This document shows positions 31,910 to 42,727 of a stretch of 49,310 nt of DNA, piece by piece. The translations under genes were made by a program, and so were the position numbers. The stretch is from Candidatus Cybelea septentrionalis. Its GTDB lineage: Bacteria; Vulcanimicrobiota; Vulcanimicrobiia; Vulcanimicrobiales; Vulcanimicrobiaceae. Each line of letters begins with the position of its first letter. The first letter of the stretch is position 1. The notes under the pieces were generated by a model, which was given only the letters and a program-made list of their open reading frames with translations, ran no database searches and had not been told where the DNA came from. The DNA is taken from the NCBI GenBank assembly GCA_003158175.1, contig PMHJ01000030.1, positions 1 through 49,310 on the forward strand. Reading direction: 5' to 3'.

Positions 31910-34216
31910 ATGAAACTATCGGCGCATTTTCCCTGTAGCAACGTTCTAAGGCGCCAGGAATTGTACTATTTAATTCGCTTCGGCTTTGGCATCGCATTTG
32001 CGTTCGTTGTGACGTGCGCGCCGGTATGGGCTGCCGTGACGGGAAGCTTCTCGTTTACCATCGCACGCGCGCCTCGCCCCTTGGCCCTCGACGCGACCCT
32101 CGCCGATCCCGCGTGGGCGGCGGGGAAGGTGCCCAACGGCGACGGGCCGTGGGAGAACGTGACGACCCGCGCGCCCGCCAAGTTTGCCACGACGGCCTAT
32201 CTCTTGTACGACGACAAGAATCTCTACGTCGGATTCAAAAGCGAGCAAGCCGGCGTCCCAATCGTCGCATCGCAGACGACGAACGACGTGGGCTTCGGTA
32301 CGGACGATTTCGTCGGCATCGGGCTGCTCAACGGGGGCGGTGGAAGCCAAGCCTACTATTTTGAAGCGACCCCTCGCGGCACGCGCTACGAGCAGGCCAA
32401 TGAAAACGTGCGCTTCCGTCCGCGCTGGAACGCTGCCGGAAAAGTCTCCGACGGAACGTGGAGCGCGATTATGATCATTCCGCTCGACGTCTTACGCGTG
32501 CCGCGCGGCGGCAAGCAAACGTGGCGGCTGCAGTTCGTTCGCCAGATCGCGGCGACGGGCGAGCACCTTTCGTGGGTCTGGAACCCGATCATGGGGGACT
32601 CTGCGAGTGGAACCTGGCCGACTTTCCAAAACGATACGCGCTTCTGGGCCGGTGGGGACCTCGATATCGCGGCCTCTTCCGCGGCCCGGCCCAAGCCGCG
32701 AGCCGACATTTACGGCCTCGCCAGCATCGGCGAGGATCGCAATCTCTTTCAGCAAGCCAACGGCGAGTTTTTGCCGGAGAACGTCCGTTCGTTCGGCGGA
32801 GACGTCAGCTATCCGATCACGCCGACGGTTCGTTTCGTTGGAACGCTCAATCCGGACTTTTCCAATGTTGAGATCGATCAACAAACAATCGCGCCGCAAG
32901 AGTTTCAGCGACAGCTTCTCGAGTATCGGCCGTTCTTCGCACAAGGTGCGGCTTTTATCAATGCCAACTCCGGACCCCGCTCGCCCAGTGGCACGAACGT
33001 GAACGCCCCCGATCTCGTCTTCTACTCGCCGTCGGTCGGGCCGTTCGATAGCGGCGGTAAGGTCGAGGGAACGTTCGGCGACCAAAGCTTCGGCGTTCTG
33101 ACCTTTCACGGATTCGACGAAACGACGAGCAACACGTTTAGCGATCAGGCATACGGCTACGAGCACGCCCTGCCGAACGGCTCCTTCATCTACTGGAGCG
33201 ACGGCGTCTTTGCTAACCACAGCATCGCGGGCACCGACGACACGATCGAGGCCGGCGCGGAAGCGCGCGATTATTCAAACGGGATGATCTACTACTTCGA
33301 CCATTCGTTCGAAGACGGCTCGTGGGTACCTCAGGGTAACGCCGACTTCACCGAACTCTTCGTGGATCGTCACAAGGGGCCGTTCGAGGCTAACGTCGGC
33401 TACCTCGACGTCTCGCCAAACTACAACCCCATCGACGGCTACACGCCGAACTCCGACATTCGCGGGCCGCAGTTCTACACGGACTATACGGGAACGGCGC
33501 CGGGCATCAAAAACTACACGATCTTTTTTGCCGCCGATCGCTTTCTGGACGACTCGGGCGCGGTGCACCAGGCCGACACTCAATTCTTTCTCAACGCCAC
33601 CTTCAAGAATCTCTTCTCGCTCGACGGCATAGGCGAGGCGGTCGGGCAACTTCGCTCTTACAACATTCCCGCCGGCCCGGGCTGCAGCGGACCGATCCTG
33701 TATCAGTCGAGCTTTACTGGCTATCCCTGCTACCTCGACGGCGTGACGCAGCCGTTCAACCTCTACCAGATTCCCGTCGGCTATCGCGACGGGACGCCGT
33801 CGCCCTTCGACGCCAGCTATCAGTGGGGACCGTTCGGCGACGACTACGTGCATCTGTTTACGCTGGTTACGAGCCGCCCGCTTGGGAAGCGCTTCAGCTT
33901 GGGCTTGGAATATGACGGAACCTACGAGCGCGCGTTCTCCGACGGCGTGCTCGATTCACAGTGGTTGCGGCGCATCTCGCTGGGTTACAACATCAGCAAC
34001 GAGAGCAGCTTCAGTTTGGAACTACGCGATATCAACGGCCTTGGCGGTTTTGCGACCTCCTACCAAGTGGGCAACAACCTCGCCGTCGCGTACCACCAGC
34101 GATTTCCGGCGGGAAACGAGCTCTATGTGAACTTCGGTAGCCCGGCCTCCGGTGCGACGCTCAACCGTTTAATCGTCAAGTTTATCCTTCACGAAGGCGC
34201 CGACGAGGGGACGTAG
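31910..34216 (+). CDS. CBM9-like / outer-membrane beta-barrel protein (DUF5916 type)
   Basis: This 768-aa protein has a signal region (GIAFAFVVTCAPVWAAV). Residues about 45-230 form a CBM9-like carbohydrate-binding fold: LDATLADPAWAAGKV, AYLLYDDKNLYVGFKSEQ, DFVGIGLL, PLDVLRVPRGGKQTWRLQFVRQ. The rest is DUF5916-like: Phe-Gly-rich beta-strands, NPDFSNVEIDQQTIAPQEFQ and EYRPFFAQGAAFIN (the family's PERRPFFLEG site), ending in a barrel-type aromatic C-terminus. It is probably an outer-membrane barrel with a sugar-binding domain. The ATG at 31910 lacks a ribosome site, so the start is uncertain. Confidence 0.82.
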   Translation: MKLSAHFPCSNVLRRQELYYLIRFGFGIAFAFVVTCAPVWAAVTGSFSFTIARAPRPLALDATLADPAWAAGKVPNGDGPWENVTTRAPAKFATTAYLLYDDKNLYVGFKSEQAGVPIVASQTTNDVGFGTDDFVGIGLLNGGGGSQAYYFEATPRGTRYEQANENVRFRPRWNAAGKVSDGTWSAIMIIPLDVLRVPRGGKQTWRLQFVRQIAATGEHLSWVWNPIMGDSASGTWPTFQNDTRFWAGGDLDIAASSAARPKPRADIYGLASIGEDRNLFQQANGEFLPENVRSFGGDVSYPITPTVRFVGTLNPDFSNVEIDQQTIAPQEFQRQLLEYRPFFAQGAAFINANSGPRSPSGTNVNAPDLVFYSPSVGPFDSGGKVEGTFGDQSFGVLTFHGFDETTSNTFSDQAYGYEHALPNGSFIYWSDGVFANHSIAGTDDTIEAGAEARDYSNGMIYYFDHSFEDGSWVPQGNADFTELFVDRHKGPFEANVGYLDVSPNYNPIDGYTPNSDIRGPQFYTDYTGTAPGIKNYTIFFAADRFLDDSGAVHQADTQFFLNATFKNLFSLDGIGEAVGQLRSYNIPAGPGCSGPILYQSSFTGYPCYLDGVTQPFNLYQIPVGYRDGTPSPFDASYQWGPFGDDYVHLFTLVTSRPLGKRFSLGLEYDGTYERAFSDGVLDSQWLRRISLGYNISNESSFSLELRDINGLGGFATSYQVGNNLAVAYHQRFPAGNELYVNFGSPASGATLNRLIVKFILHEGADEGT

Positions 34217-34473
34217 TGGCGTCGGCGGCGTTCGCGCGCCTTCGCGGCCTCCACGTCGCGGTCGCGCGGCGGCGCCTGCGTCACCAGCGAGTCGAGCAGC
34301 TCGCGCGCAGCCCCGGTTACCCGATCGACCGCGCGCTCGAAGGCCGCCTCATTTGCCTTCGACGGGTGATGCAGCCCACTCAGCTTTCGAACAAACTGCA
34401 GCGCCGAAGCGCCGACCTCTTCATCCGTTGCCGGCGGGGCGAAGTTGTACAAGGTCTTGATGTTACGGCACAT
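34189..34473 (-). CDS. DUF2277 family protein
   Basis: This 94-aa protein is almost entirely DUF2277: MCRNIKTLYNFAPPATDEEV, then ALQFVRKLSGLHHPSKANEAAFERAVDRV, and a basic C-terminal tail (AKARERRRRHYVP). Family members are short cytoplasmic proteins of unknown function that recur in soil bacteria. The gene overlaps the 3' end of the convergent barrel gene by 28 bp. Confidence 0.92.
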   Translation of the reverse strand: MCRNIKTLYNFAPPATDEEVGASALQFVRKLSGLHHPSKANEAAFERAVDRVTGAARELLDSLVTQAPPRDRDVEAAKARERRRRHYVPSSAPS

Positions 34474-34524
34474 GAACTCTCCGATTGTTGACGCCCAAGG
34501 TTATTTCCCTCGATCACAGCAGTT

Positions 34525-35730
34525 ATGCGTTGGAGTAACGTTGCGACGGGTTTCGCGCTCGTCATCGCATTTCTCGCCAGCGATTGCGGGGTCGACGCGG
34601 CCGGCGCTTCGACGAAATGCAGCTCGGAGTCGCCCCTGATGCAGACGCGACTCGTCACGGCAGAGAACGATCTCGGCTTCGCGCTCCTGCATGCGTCGAC
34701 CGGCAAAAACGTCTTCATCTCACCTCTTAGCATCGCACAAGCGCTCGGCGTCGCCTACCTCGGCGCGCGTGGCGCCACCGCTAAGGCGTTTATCGAGAGT
34801 TCCGTCGCCCCGCCGGGGGATCCGTCGGACTTCGCCTGCGCGGCGCAAATTTTGCGAACCGGCCTGCCCCAAGCTGACTCTGGCGCCGCGCTGGAGTTTG
34901 CAAACGCCTTGTGGGTTCGCCAAGGGCTCTCGCTCAAAGCATCGTTCGTCGAGAAGGCGCAGACGGCGTTTGGCGCCGACGTCACGCCGTTAGACTTCGA
35001 CAGCCCCGACGCGGCCCGCACGATCAATGCATGGGTAAGCCGGCGGACGCACGGGCACATCCCCACGATCGTCAACAGCGTCGCCGGTTCCGAAGCGCTC
35101 ATTACCAATGCAGTCTATTTTAAAGCCATGTGGGAACAAGCGTTTTTGGCTCCCCAAACGCACCCCGGCCGCTTCTTGGGCGCGGCGGGTACGACGAGCG
35201 TCCCCTTCATGAATCAAACCGAGACGCTTTCGTACTATGCGGGTCCCGAATTTCAGGTCGTCCGGCTAGGCTATCGCGGAGACCGCTTCGCGATGTACGT
35301 CGTGCTTCCGAAGCAGGGCACCGGTTTGGCAATGGAAAGCGCACTTCCGCACGCCTTTGCAACGGCACTCGCGAACGTGTCGCCGCGGCGCGTGAACCTG
35401 CACCTTCCTAAATTGCATCTTTCGTATGAAGCCGACCTCATTGCGCCATTGAGGGAAGCCGGGTTAGGGATTGCATTTTCCGATCGCGCCGACTTTGGCG
35501 GAATCAGCGATCGACCGCTGCGAATCAGCAGCGTCATTCACAAGACGACGCTTGACGTTGACGAAGCGGGAACGACCGCCACCGCCGCGACGGCGGTGGT
35601 GATGCCCATGAGCATACAGTTTGGGGGAACTCCCATCGTCGTAAACGTGGATCATCCGTTCTTTTGTATCATTCGGGACGATCGAAGCGGCGCCGTATTG
35701 TTCCTTGGCGCGATTAGCGACGTCCTATGA
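34525..35730 (+). CDS. Serpin (serine protease inhibitor), exported
   Basis: This 401-aa protein has an N-terminal signal peptide (about residues 1-28). The serpin core shows NVFISPLSIAQALGVAYLGARGATAKA, ALEFANALWVRQG, INAWVSRRTHGHIPTIV, LITNAVYFKAMWEQAF, FAMYVVLPKQG and the C-terminal signature VNVDHPFFCIIRDDRSGAVLFLG. The reactive-loop hinge is EAGTTATAATAV, matching the inhibitory consensus (small residues P15-P9), so it should trap proteases. Counting from the hinge Glu as P17 puts P1-P1' near Ser-Ile in VVMPMSIQ, which suggests an elastase- or chymotrypsin-like target. Bacterial serpins are sporadic and often gained by transfer. Confidence 0.93.
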   Translation: MRWSNVATGFALVIAFLASDCGVDAAGASTKCSSESPLMQTRLVTAENDLGFALLHASTGKNVFISPLSIAQALGVAYLGARGATAKAFIESSVAPPGDPSDFACAAQILRTGLPQADSGAALEFANALWVRQGLSLKASFVEKAQTAFGADVTPLDFDSPDAARTINAWVSRRTHGHIPTIVNSVAGSEALITNAVYFKAMWEQAFLAPQTHPGRFLGAAGTTSVPFMNQTETLSYYAGPEFQVVRLGYRGDRFAMYVVLPKQGTGLAMESALPHAFATALANVSPRRVNLHLPKLHLSYEADLIAPLREAGLGIAFSDRADFGGISDRPLRISSVIHKTTLDVDEAGTTATAATAVVMPMSIQFGGTPIVVNVDHPFFCIIRDDRSGAVLFLGAISDVL

Positions 35731-35735
35731 GGCTT

Positions 35736-36923
35736 TCAGGGGCGTTCCGCGAGCAAGTCGCCCGACTCCATTTGCAGAACCGCATCGCGCCAGCGGACCG
35801 CGTGTCCGGTGAGCCCCCAAACCCATACGGCAATCCCAAAGAGATCGCATGGCAGGATGAGCCAGGCGGGAGCGGCCGCGACGCGGAGCGCGCGCCCGGA
35901 GACGCGGTGCAAGACGAGTCGTGCAATTGCCGCAACGAAAAGCGCCGCCGCGCTTTCGAGCTGCGGCGCGAGCAGGAACGCGAGCAGCGCTAGCGGCACC
36001 GGATACGTGAGAAACATACCGGCGTAACCAAGCGGCTGCACTCCTCTGATTGTCCGATGCCAACGCAACTCGTGGTTCCAGAGCGCCGCGAGGTTCGAAT
36101 CCGACACGATCGTTCGTACGACGTAACGCGAGATCACAACGCGCAAACCCTGGGCCGCAACGAAGTTTCCGAGCATGAAGTCGTCGGCAAGGTGGGGCGC
36201 GAGTGCCTCGAAGCCGCCAATTGCGGCGAGGACCTCGGCGCGTATCGCATTCGTAGGGCCGAGGCAGTGTCGAGTCGGGCCGAAGAGTCGATTCACGAGC
36301 ACCGATGGAATAAACTGCTCGTTCATGAACATCGCCCCGAGTTCCGATGAGGGCGTGCCATCGGGAACGCCGGCGAAAGGACAGGTTACCACGCCGACGC
36401 CCCGTTCGTGTAATGGTGCGGTGACCGCGCGGATGTACGTGGGTGTGACCCGTGTGTCGCTGTCGGCGAGGATCAAAATCTCGTGCTGGACGAGCCGCAT
36501 CATCGAGAGCACGTTTGCGATCTTGGGGTTACGCGCGCCGGGCACTTCACCGACGTCGATCTCGATGTTCCGGTCGGGAAGCGCCGCCGCCACTCGCCGC
36601 GCAACGGCTAACGCAAGATCGTCGGCGTGCGCGACGCCGAGAACCAGCTGATAAACGGGGTAGTCCTGCATGGCAAACGCCCGCAGGTTCTCCTCGAGCT
36701 CGCGTTCCGGGCCATGCAGCGGCACGAGCAAACTGACCGGCGGCATGTAGTCGGCGTTAGAGGCTTGCGGTTGGCGTCCGAAGCGCGCAATACACACGAT
36801 CGCGATGGTCGCATAACCGATTGCCGCAATTGTGGCGACATCGAGGCTCGCCGCGAGGAGACGCACGAAAGTCACGTGGCGCTGTTCGCTAAGCCTAGGA
36901 GGCTGCCTTGCTTTTATATACAA
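35736..36923 (-). CDS. hpnI: HpnI-like family 2 glycosyltransferase
   Basis: This 395-aa membrane protein has an N-terminal helix (LLAASLDVATIAAIGYATIAIVC, in parts), a GT2 domain with VSLLVPLHGPE, ILILADSDTRV (metal-binding DxD), PHLADDFMLG (catalytic Asp region) and LWNHELRWHRTIR (the QxxRW-type motif), then two or three C-terminal helices. The pattern matches ceramide-glucosyltransferase/HpnI proteins; HpnI adds N-acetylglucosamine to bacteriohopanetetrol. No other hopanoid gene is in the window, so a different lipid acceptor is possible. The start at a TTG (36923) lacks a good ribosome site. It is convergent with the serpin gene. Confidence 0.8.
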   Translation of the reverse strand: MYIKARQPPRLSEQRHVTFVRLLAASLDVATIAAIGYATIAIVCIARFGRQPQASNADYMPPVSLLVPLHGPERELEENLRAFAMQDYPVYQLVLGVAHADDLALAVARRVAAALPDRNIEIDVGEVPGARNPKIANVLSMMRLVQHEILILADSDTRVTPTYIRAVTAPLHERGVGVVTCPFAGVPDGTPSSELGAMFMNEQFIPSVLVNRLFGPTRHCLGPTNAIRAEVLAAIGGFEALAPHLADDFMLGNFVAAQGLRVVISRYVVRTIVSDSNLAALWNHELRWHRTIRGVQPLGYAGMFLTYPVPLALLAFLLAPQLESAAALFVAAIARLVLHRVSGRALRVAAAPAWLILPCDLFGIAVWVWGLTGHAVRWRDAVLQMESGDLLAERP

Positions 36924-36935
36924 GGAAAGTGCGGA

Positions 36936-36986
36936 ATGAGCGAAGGCTATAGGCTGGCGGTTCGCCGGCGCCGGGTGCCCCGATGA
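36936..36986 (+). CDS. Candidate 16-aa leader peptide upstream of the acyltransferase gene
   Basis: The frame reads MSEGYRLAVRRRRVPR and stops in an ATGA that is shared with the start of the next gene. AAGGA lies 9 bp before the ATG. Short, arginine-rich and coupled by overlap, it could be a translational leader. Nothing else supports it. Confidence 0.3.
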   Translation: MSEGYRLAVRRRRVPR

Positions 36987-38137
36987 AACCTAACCGGGTG
37001 ATGATCGCCACGACCTACATCACGCGCCAGGCGTACCTTAAGTTCGCGATGCGCGTTCGGCAGTGGGGCCATTTGCCGGCGAAACGCGGGGCAACGGTGC
37101 TGATTACAAATCATCAGCACATCGACGAAGGGGAAATGATCACTGCGCGCACGTTCCTGCTGCACCCGTGGAAGCCGCTGACGATGTGCAACTCCCGCCG
37201 CACGTACGAGACGGGATTCATCGCGACGGTGTGGCCGTGGAGCGTACGGCTCACGCGCGGCCTGAATCTGAGCTGGCTTTGGGACTGCCTCAGCATTCTG
37301 CCGATTGAGAACCACCTCTTCTCACGGCCGCTCATCAGCCTAGCGGAGGAGCTACGCGCCGCCCACGGCGATTTGGCGCTCGATGCGATCTTGCCGGCCG
37401 AAACGCTCGCTCCATTGGGCTTGGAGGGCTGTGTACTGAGCGATCTTTGGAAACTCGCCAACTTCACCCCGGCCCATGCTTGGGTCAAAGTGGCGCAACT
37501 GAAGCAGCCCTACCGGCGTGAAGTGCTCGAGAACCTCCGCATGGTGACAAAGCGCGATATTGCGGCGATCGTACACCGGGTGCGGGCCGGCGCGACCTTC
37601 TACATCACGCCGGAAGGTGACTTCAGTCGCGATGGCCGCATGCATCCGATGCGTAGCGGAATCCTCGACGCCCTTTCACCCTTTGCCGACTTCTGGCTGT
37701 GCGCAATCGCCTACGATCCTTTCCAGGGTCGACGGCTCTCGATGCTCTATCGCGTCGTTCCATACGCCGGCGCCGCGGATATCGGGACGTCGCTGGGTGC
37801 GGCGCGACCGATCACGACCTCGGCGCTGTTGGCGTCATTTTTGCTCGATGGCCCGGAAGGGTTCACGGTGACAGACGCGGTGCGTGCGGTGCGCGAGCGC
37901 CTCGACTCACTACCATGTAATGTATTCGTCGATCCCGAGCTGCGCCGTGCTCCGGACACTGCAGTTGTGAATGCCCTTGCCACGCTGCAAAAGCGCGGCA
38001 CGCTGATTAGAGACGGCGAACGCTACATCCTCACCGCACACCGAACCGACGCGCGGTTCCCCCACGTCCCCGACATGATTACGTTCCAGCGCAACATGCT
38101 CGACGAGACGCTGGCATCAGCCCAGCGGCTCATTTAG
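36983..38137 (+). CDS. PlsC-like acyltransferase family protein
   Basis: This 384-aa protein resembles glycerolipid acyltransferases: VLITNHQHIDEGEM is in the place of NHxxxxD, and FYITPEGDFSRDGRM in the place of the FPEGTRS motif. The first motif is a variant, with the acidic residue one position early (His-x3-Asp-Glu), so activity on the usual substrates cannot be assumed. No clear transmembrane helix is seen. The gene is divergent from the HpnI-like glycosyltransferase with 59 bp between the starts, which suggests a shared lipid-modification role. The start at 36983 has no Shine-Dalgarno of its own and may depend on the small upstream frame. Confidence 0.65.
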   Translation: MKPNRVMIATTYITRQAYLKFAMRVRQWGHLPAKRGATVLITNHQHIDEGEMITARTFLLHPWKPLTMCNSRRTYETGFIATVWPWSVRLTRGLNLSWLWDCLSILPIENHLFSRPLISLAEELRAAHGDLALDAILPAETLAPLGLEGCVLSDLWKLANFTPAHAWVKVAQLKQPYRREVLENLRMVTKRDIAAIVHRVRAGATFYITPEGDFSRDGRMHPMRSGILDALSPFADFWLCAIAYDPFQGRRLSMLYRVVPYAGAADIGTSLGAARPITTSALLASFLLDGPEGFTVTDAVRAVRERLDSLPCNVFVDPELRRAPDTAVVNALATLQKRGTLIRDGERYILTAHRTDARFPHVPDMITFQRNMLDETLASAQRLI

Positions 38138-38476
38138 GTAAGCAGACATCTTTGTTAGCATCTAAGTCTCGGCTGCCGCCGCGGAGCGATACTGGTCGAT
38201 GAGGGCCGCCAAGTCCCGAAGCGTCGTTTCCCGAACCGCGGGAATCGTAATCGGCGCGCCGACGATCCAATGAACGACAATCCTATCAGGGCCATAAGGT
38301 TGAAGAGCGCGGACAGGTACGCATGCTCGGTTCCCTGCACGTTCATGCTCAGTAGCCGCGCGGTAACAAACGGCACGAAGAGCAGTAGGCAGATGCTGAA
38401 CGAAGGAAGCATTCGCAGCCGTATCGACGCGCGTGGGAAAAACTGTCTTCGCGTGAGTCCGGTTTCCAAAGAAGCT
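38138..38476 (-). other. Possible frameshifted small membrane-protein gene
   Basis: Two minus-strand frames are open across the same stretch. One (TTG at 38469 to 38155) reads IRLRMLPSFSICLLLFVPFV and AYLSALFNLMALIGLSFIG, two likely membrane helices, and then turns into a non-natural Arg-rich tail. The other, lacking a start, ends at 38162 with RIVVHWIVGAPITIPAV and TTLRDLAALIDQYRSAAAAE, which looks protein-like. A one-base shift near 38270-38290 would join them into a three-helix membrane protein. No family is recognised. Confidence 0.35.
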
Positions 38477-39544
38477 CTACCAGCCGTATATATAACCGAG
38501 CTGAAAAAGGCCTTTACCGCCGGGCTGTGTGCACACGCCGTACGCGACGATACCTTTGAAAGTTTTCGCGACGGAGTCTAACGCCTCATCCACCGTAACA
38601 TTTTGTATCAACTTTGGAAGATGGGGTGCTCCGGGGATCGGCCCGGACACAATGATGTCGATGGTACCCTGGTTGAGGTAAACATCCAGTCTATGCTCAG
38701 CGGTATGGAGTTCCGGCGCGTTCTCAATTGTGTCGACGGCCGATGGCGCGCTATACTGGTCGTAGGGATTCAGCGTTAGAGTTTCTATTCTCGTTTGCAG
38801 TATTGCGGTCGAGACGCTTCCGATCATAACCCGAAGCATTCCGGATCGGTCCTGTGTAACGGTGACGTTGGGATCGTCCCGAAAGATCTGCCGGACGGCG
38901 TTGGCACCGGTGACTCCCGCCGGTAGCGGCTCGAGAGATACTGCAGGAAAAAGAAACTGCGAGTTTCCAGACGTGTTTTTTTCTGCGGCTCGGCATTCAC
39001 TGGCATAGTATATTCGGGCGGCTCCCCCGACGTACCGTAAGGCCGGCCGGAGGTAATCGATGACGGCACCCATGTGTCCAACAGGTGAAGGATTCTCATT
39101 AGAAGGGCGATACCAGATAGCCTCGATAAGCTGACCATCGCCCGGGCCCTTAAAGCGAACCTGGACAACAGAACGATCGGGTAAGCCATAGGCCTCGCCA
39201 TTAAATGCTCCACATGCCGACTTGTTCAGAGCGAACTGAAGATTCACATCCGAGTCTTGAACGGGAAAGGCTCCAACGCAAGGAAGGTCGATGCTGTCGT
39301 CCTGGCCTTTATCTGCTACGAAATCAACCCTGGTGATTTTGCCAATATCGTCAGCGGTAACGGCAACCGCACCGCCTCCGCGTCTGCTCCAAACCCACCG
39401 CCGGTCGGAACTGGCGGATCGTTGGGCTCTCGGATGCTCTGAGAGAACCTGTGTGAGGTTGCTACCCAGCGTCACGCCGGCGAGGGCAGGCGTCTGCAGT
39501 TCGCCTCCGGCCGCTACAACAGCCGCCAGCACAAGTAATAGCAT
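38477..39544 (-). CDS. Exported protein of unknown function
   Basis: This 355-aa protein starts at the ATG at 39544 with a short signal peptide (MLLLVLAAVVAAGG). The first part has TPALAGVTLGSNLTQVL, a pattern seen in periplasmic ligand- or peptide-binding modules. The last 90 residues (HRLDVYLNQGTIDIIVSG, VTVDEALDSVAKTFKGIVAYG) resemble the STN/secretin short domain, which binds partners at the outer membrane. No enzyme motif is visible. It stands alone, next to the CAU tRNA gene. Confidence 0.7.
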   Translation of the reverse strand: MLLLVLAAVVAAGGELQTPALAGVTLGSNLTQVLSEHPRAQRSASSDRRWVWSRRGGGAVAVTADDIGKITRVDFVADKGQDDSIDLPCVGAFPVQDSDVNLQFALNKSACGAFNGEAYGLPDRSVVQVRFKGPGDGQLIEAIWYRPSNENPSPVGHMGAVIDYLRPALRYVGGAARIYYASECRAAEKNTSGNSQFLFPAVSLEPLPAGVTGANAVRQIFRDDPNVTVTQDRSGMLRVMIGSVSTAILQTRIETLTLNPYDQYSAPSAVDTIENAPELHTAEHRLDVYLNQGTIDIIVSGPIPGAPHLPKLIQNVTVDEALDSVAKTFKGIVAYGVCTQPGGKGLFQLGYIYGW

Positions 39545-39613
39545 CGTTTCGATTCGTTTTACCGGGCGGCACCAAAACTCCGCGCGATCTCATCGACGGC
39601 GGGGCTCGCTTCA

Positions 39614-39688
39614 TGGTGGGCCTGGTAGGATTCGAACCTACGCGCAACCAGTTATGAGCCGGCCGCTCTACCGCTGAGCTACAGGCCC
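39614..39688 (-). tRNA. tRNA with CAU anticodon, probably tRNA-Ile2
   Basis: The acceptor GGGCCTG pairs fully with CAGGCCC, followed by A and an encoded CCA. The anticodon loop CTCATAA carries CAT, and the T arm is GTAGG-TTCGAAT-CCTAC. Its anticodon and T arms resemble bacterial tRNA-Ile(CAU), whose C34 is changed to lysidine, more than elongator Met. Elongator tRNA-Met remains possible. Confidence 0.92.
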
Positions 39689-39733
39689 GCGCGGTTTTGG
39701 TATTCGCGAGGACGCTCCAGAGCCCTTAGAGGC

Positions 39734-39780
39734 TTGTCGACTCCGGATTAGTAGTGTATAATCTCCAAAAGAGGATACTA
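39734..39780 (+). promoter_or_regulatory. Promoter and operator of the RES toxin-antitoxin operon
   Basis: TTGTCG (39734-39739) and TATAAT (39757-39762) are 17 bp apart. Overlapping the -10 is an imperfect palindrome, GTAGTGTATAATCTC / GAGGATACTAC (39751-39780), fitting autorepression by the antitoxin or the complex. Its right arm also contains the GAGG ribosome site of the antitoxin gene. Confidence 0.65.
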
Positions 39781-39784
39781 CACG

Positions 39785-40205
39785 ATGACCGCTCTCGCCT
39801 ACCCCGACACCCGCTACGCTCCCTCCGCCCTCGTGGACATTACGTCCGCAGAGGAACGCAAGCGGCTCGGCCCCTCAGCCTTGAAAGCGTTCTTCAACAT
39901 CATGGAATGCTGGCATATCCGCGACGAGGACGCGATGCAGCTCCTGGGCGGCATGGCGAGCAGCACCTACTATGCGACTAAAAAATCGCCGCGGCGCACG
40001 CTCGATCCCGACACGATGCTGCGGATTTCGTATTTGGTCGGCATCTTCAAGGCGCTCAACATTCTCCATAGCAAGGCGCTCGCCGACCGGTGGATCGGTC
40101 TACCAAACACGAGTCCTATCTTTCGCGGCATCGCGCCGCTGGAATACATGATTCGCGGCGGCATTCCCGCGTTTGCGGCCGTCCGCCGGCTGCTAGACGC
40201 GCGTC

Positions 40206-40219
<14 letters not shown>
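39785..40219 (+). CDS. Antitoxin of the Xre/MbcA/ParS family
   Basis: This 144-aa protein has an Xre-like N-terminal helical region (AEERKRLGPSALKAFFNIMECWHIRDEDAMQLLGG, in parts) and the MbcA/ParS C-terminal toxin-binding domain: DTMLRISYLVGIFKAL, NTSPIFRGIAPLEYMIRGG and IPAFAAVRRLLDARRGG. The last segment normally blocks the RES toxin active site. The toxin gene starts 14 bp before the antitoxin stop, so translation is coupled. It neutralises the toxin and probably represses the operon. Confidence 0.92.
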
Positions 40220-42646
<2,427 letters not shown>

Positions 42647-42727
42647 AGAAGCGCGATACGGCGCCTAGGTGGCTCGCTCATGCTTCCTCGCAGCGGATAA
42701 CGACAGCGAGCGCCCAATCATCCAGAA

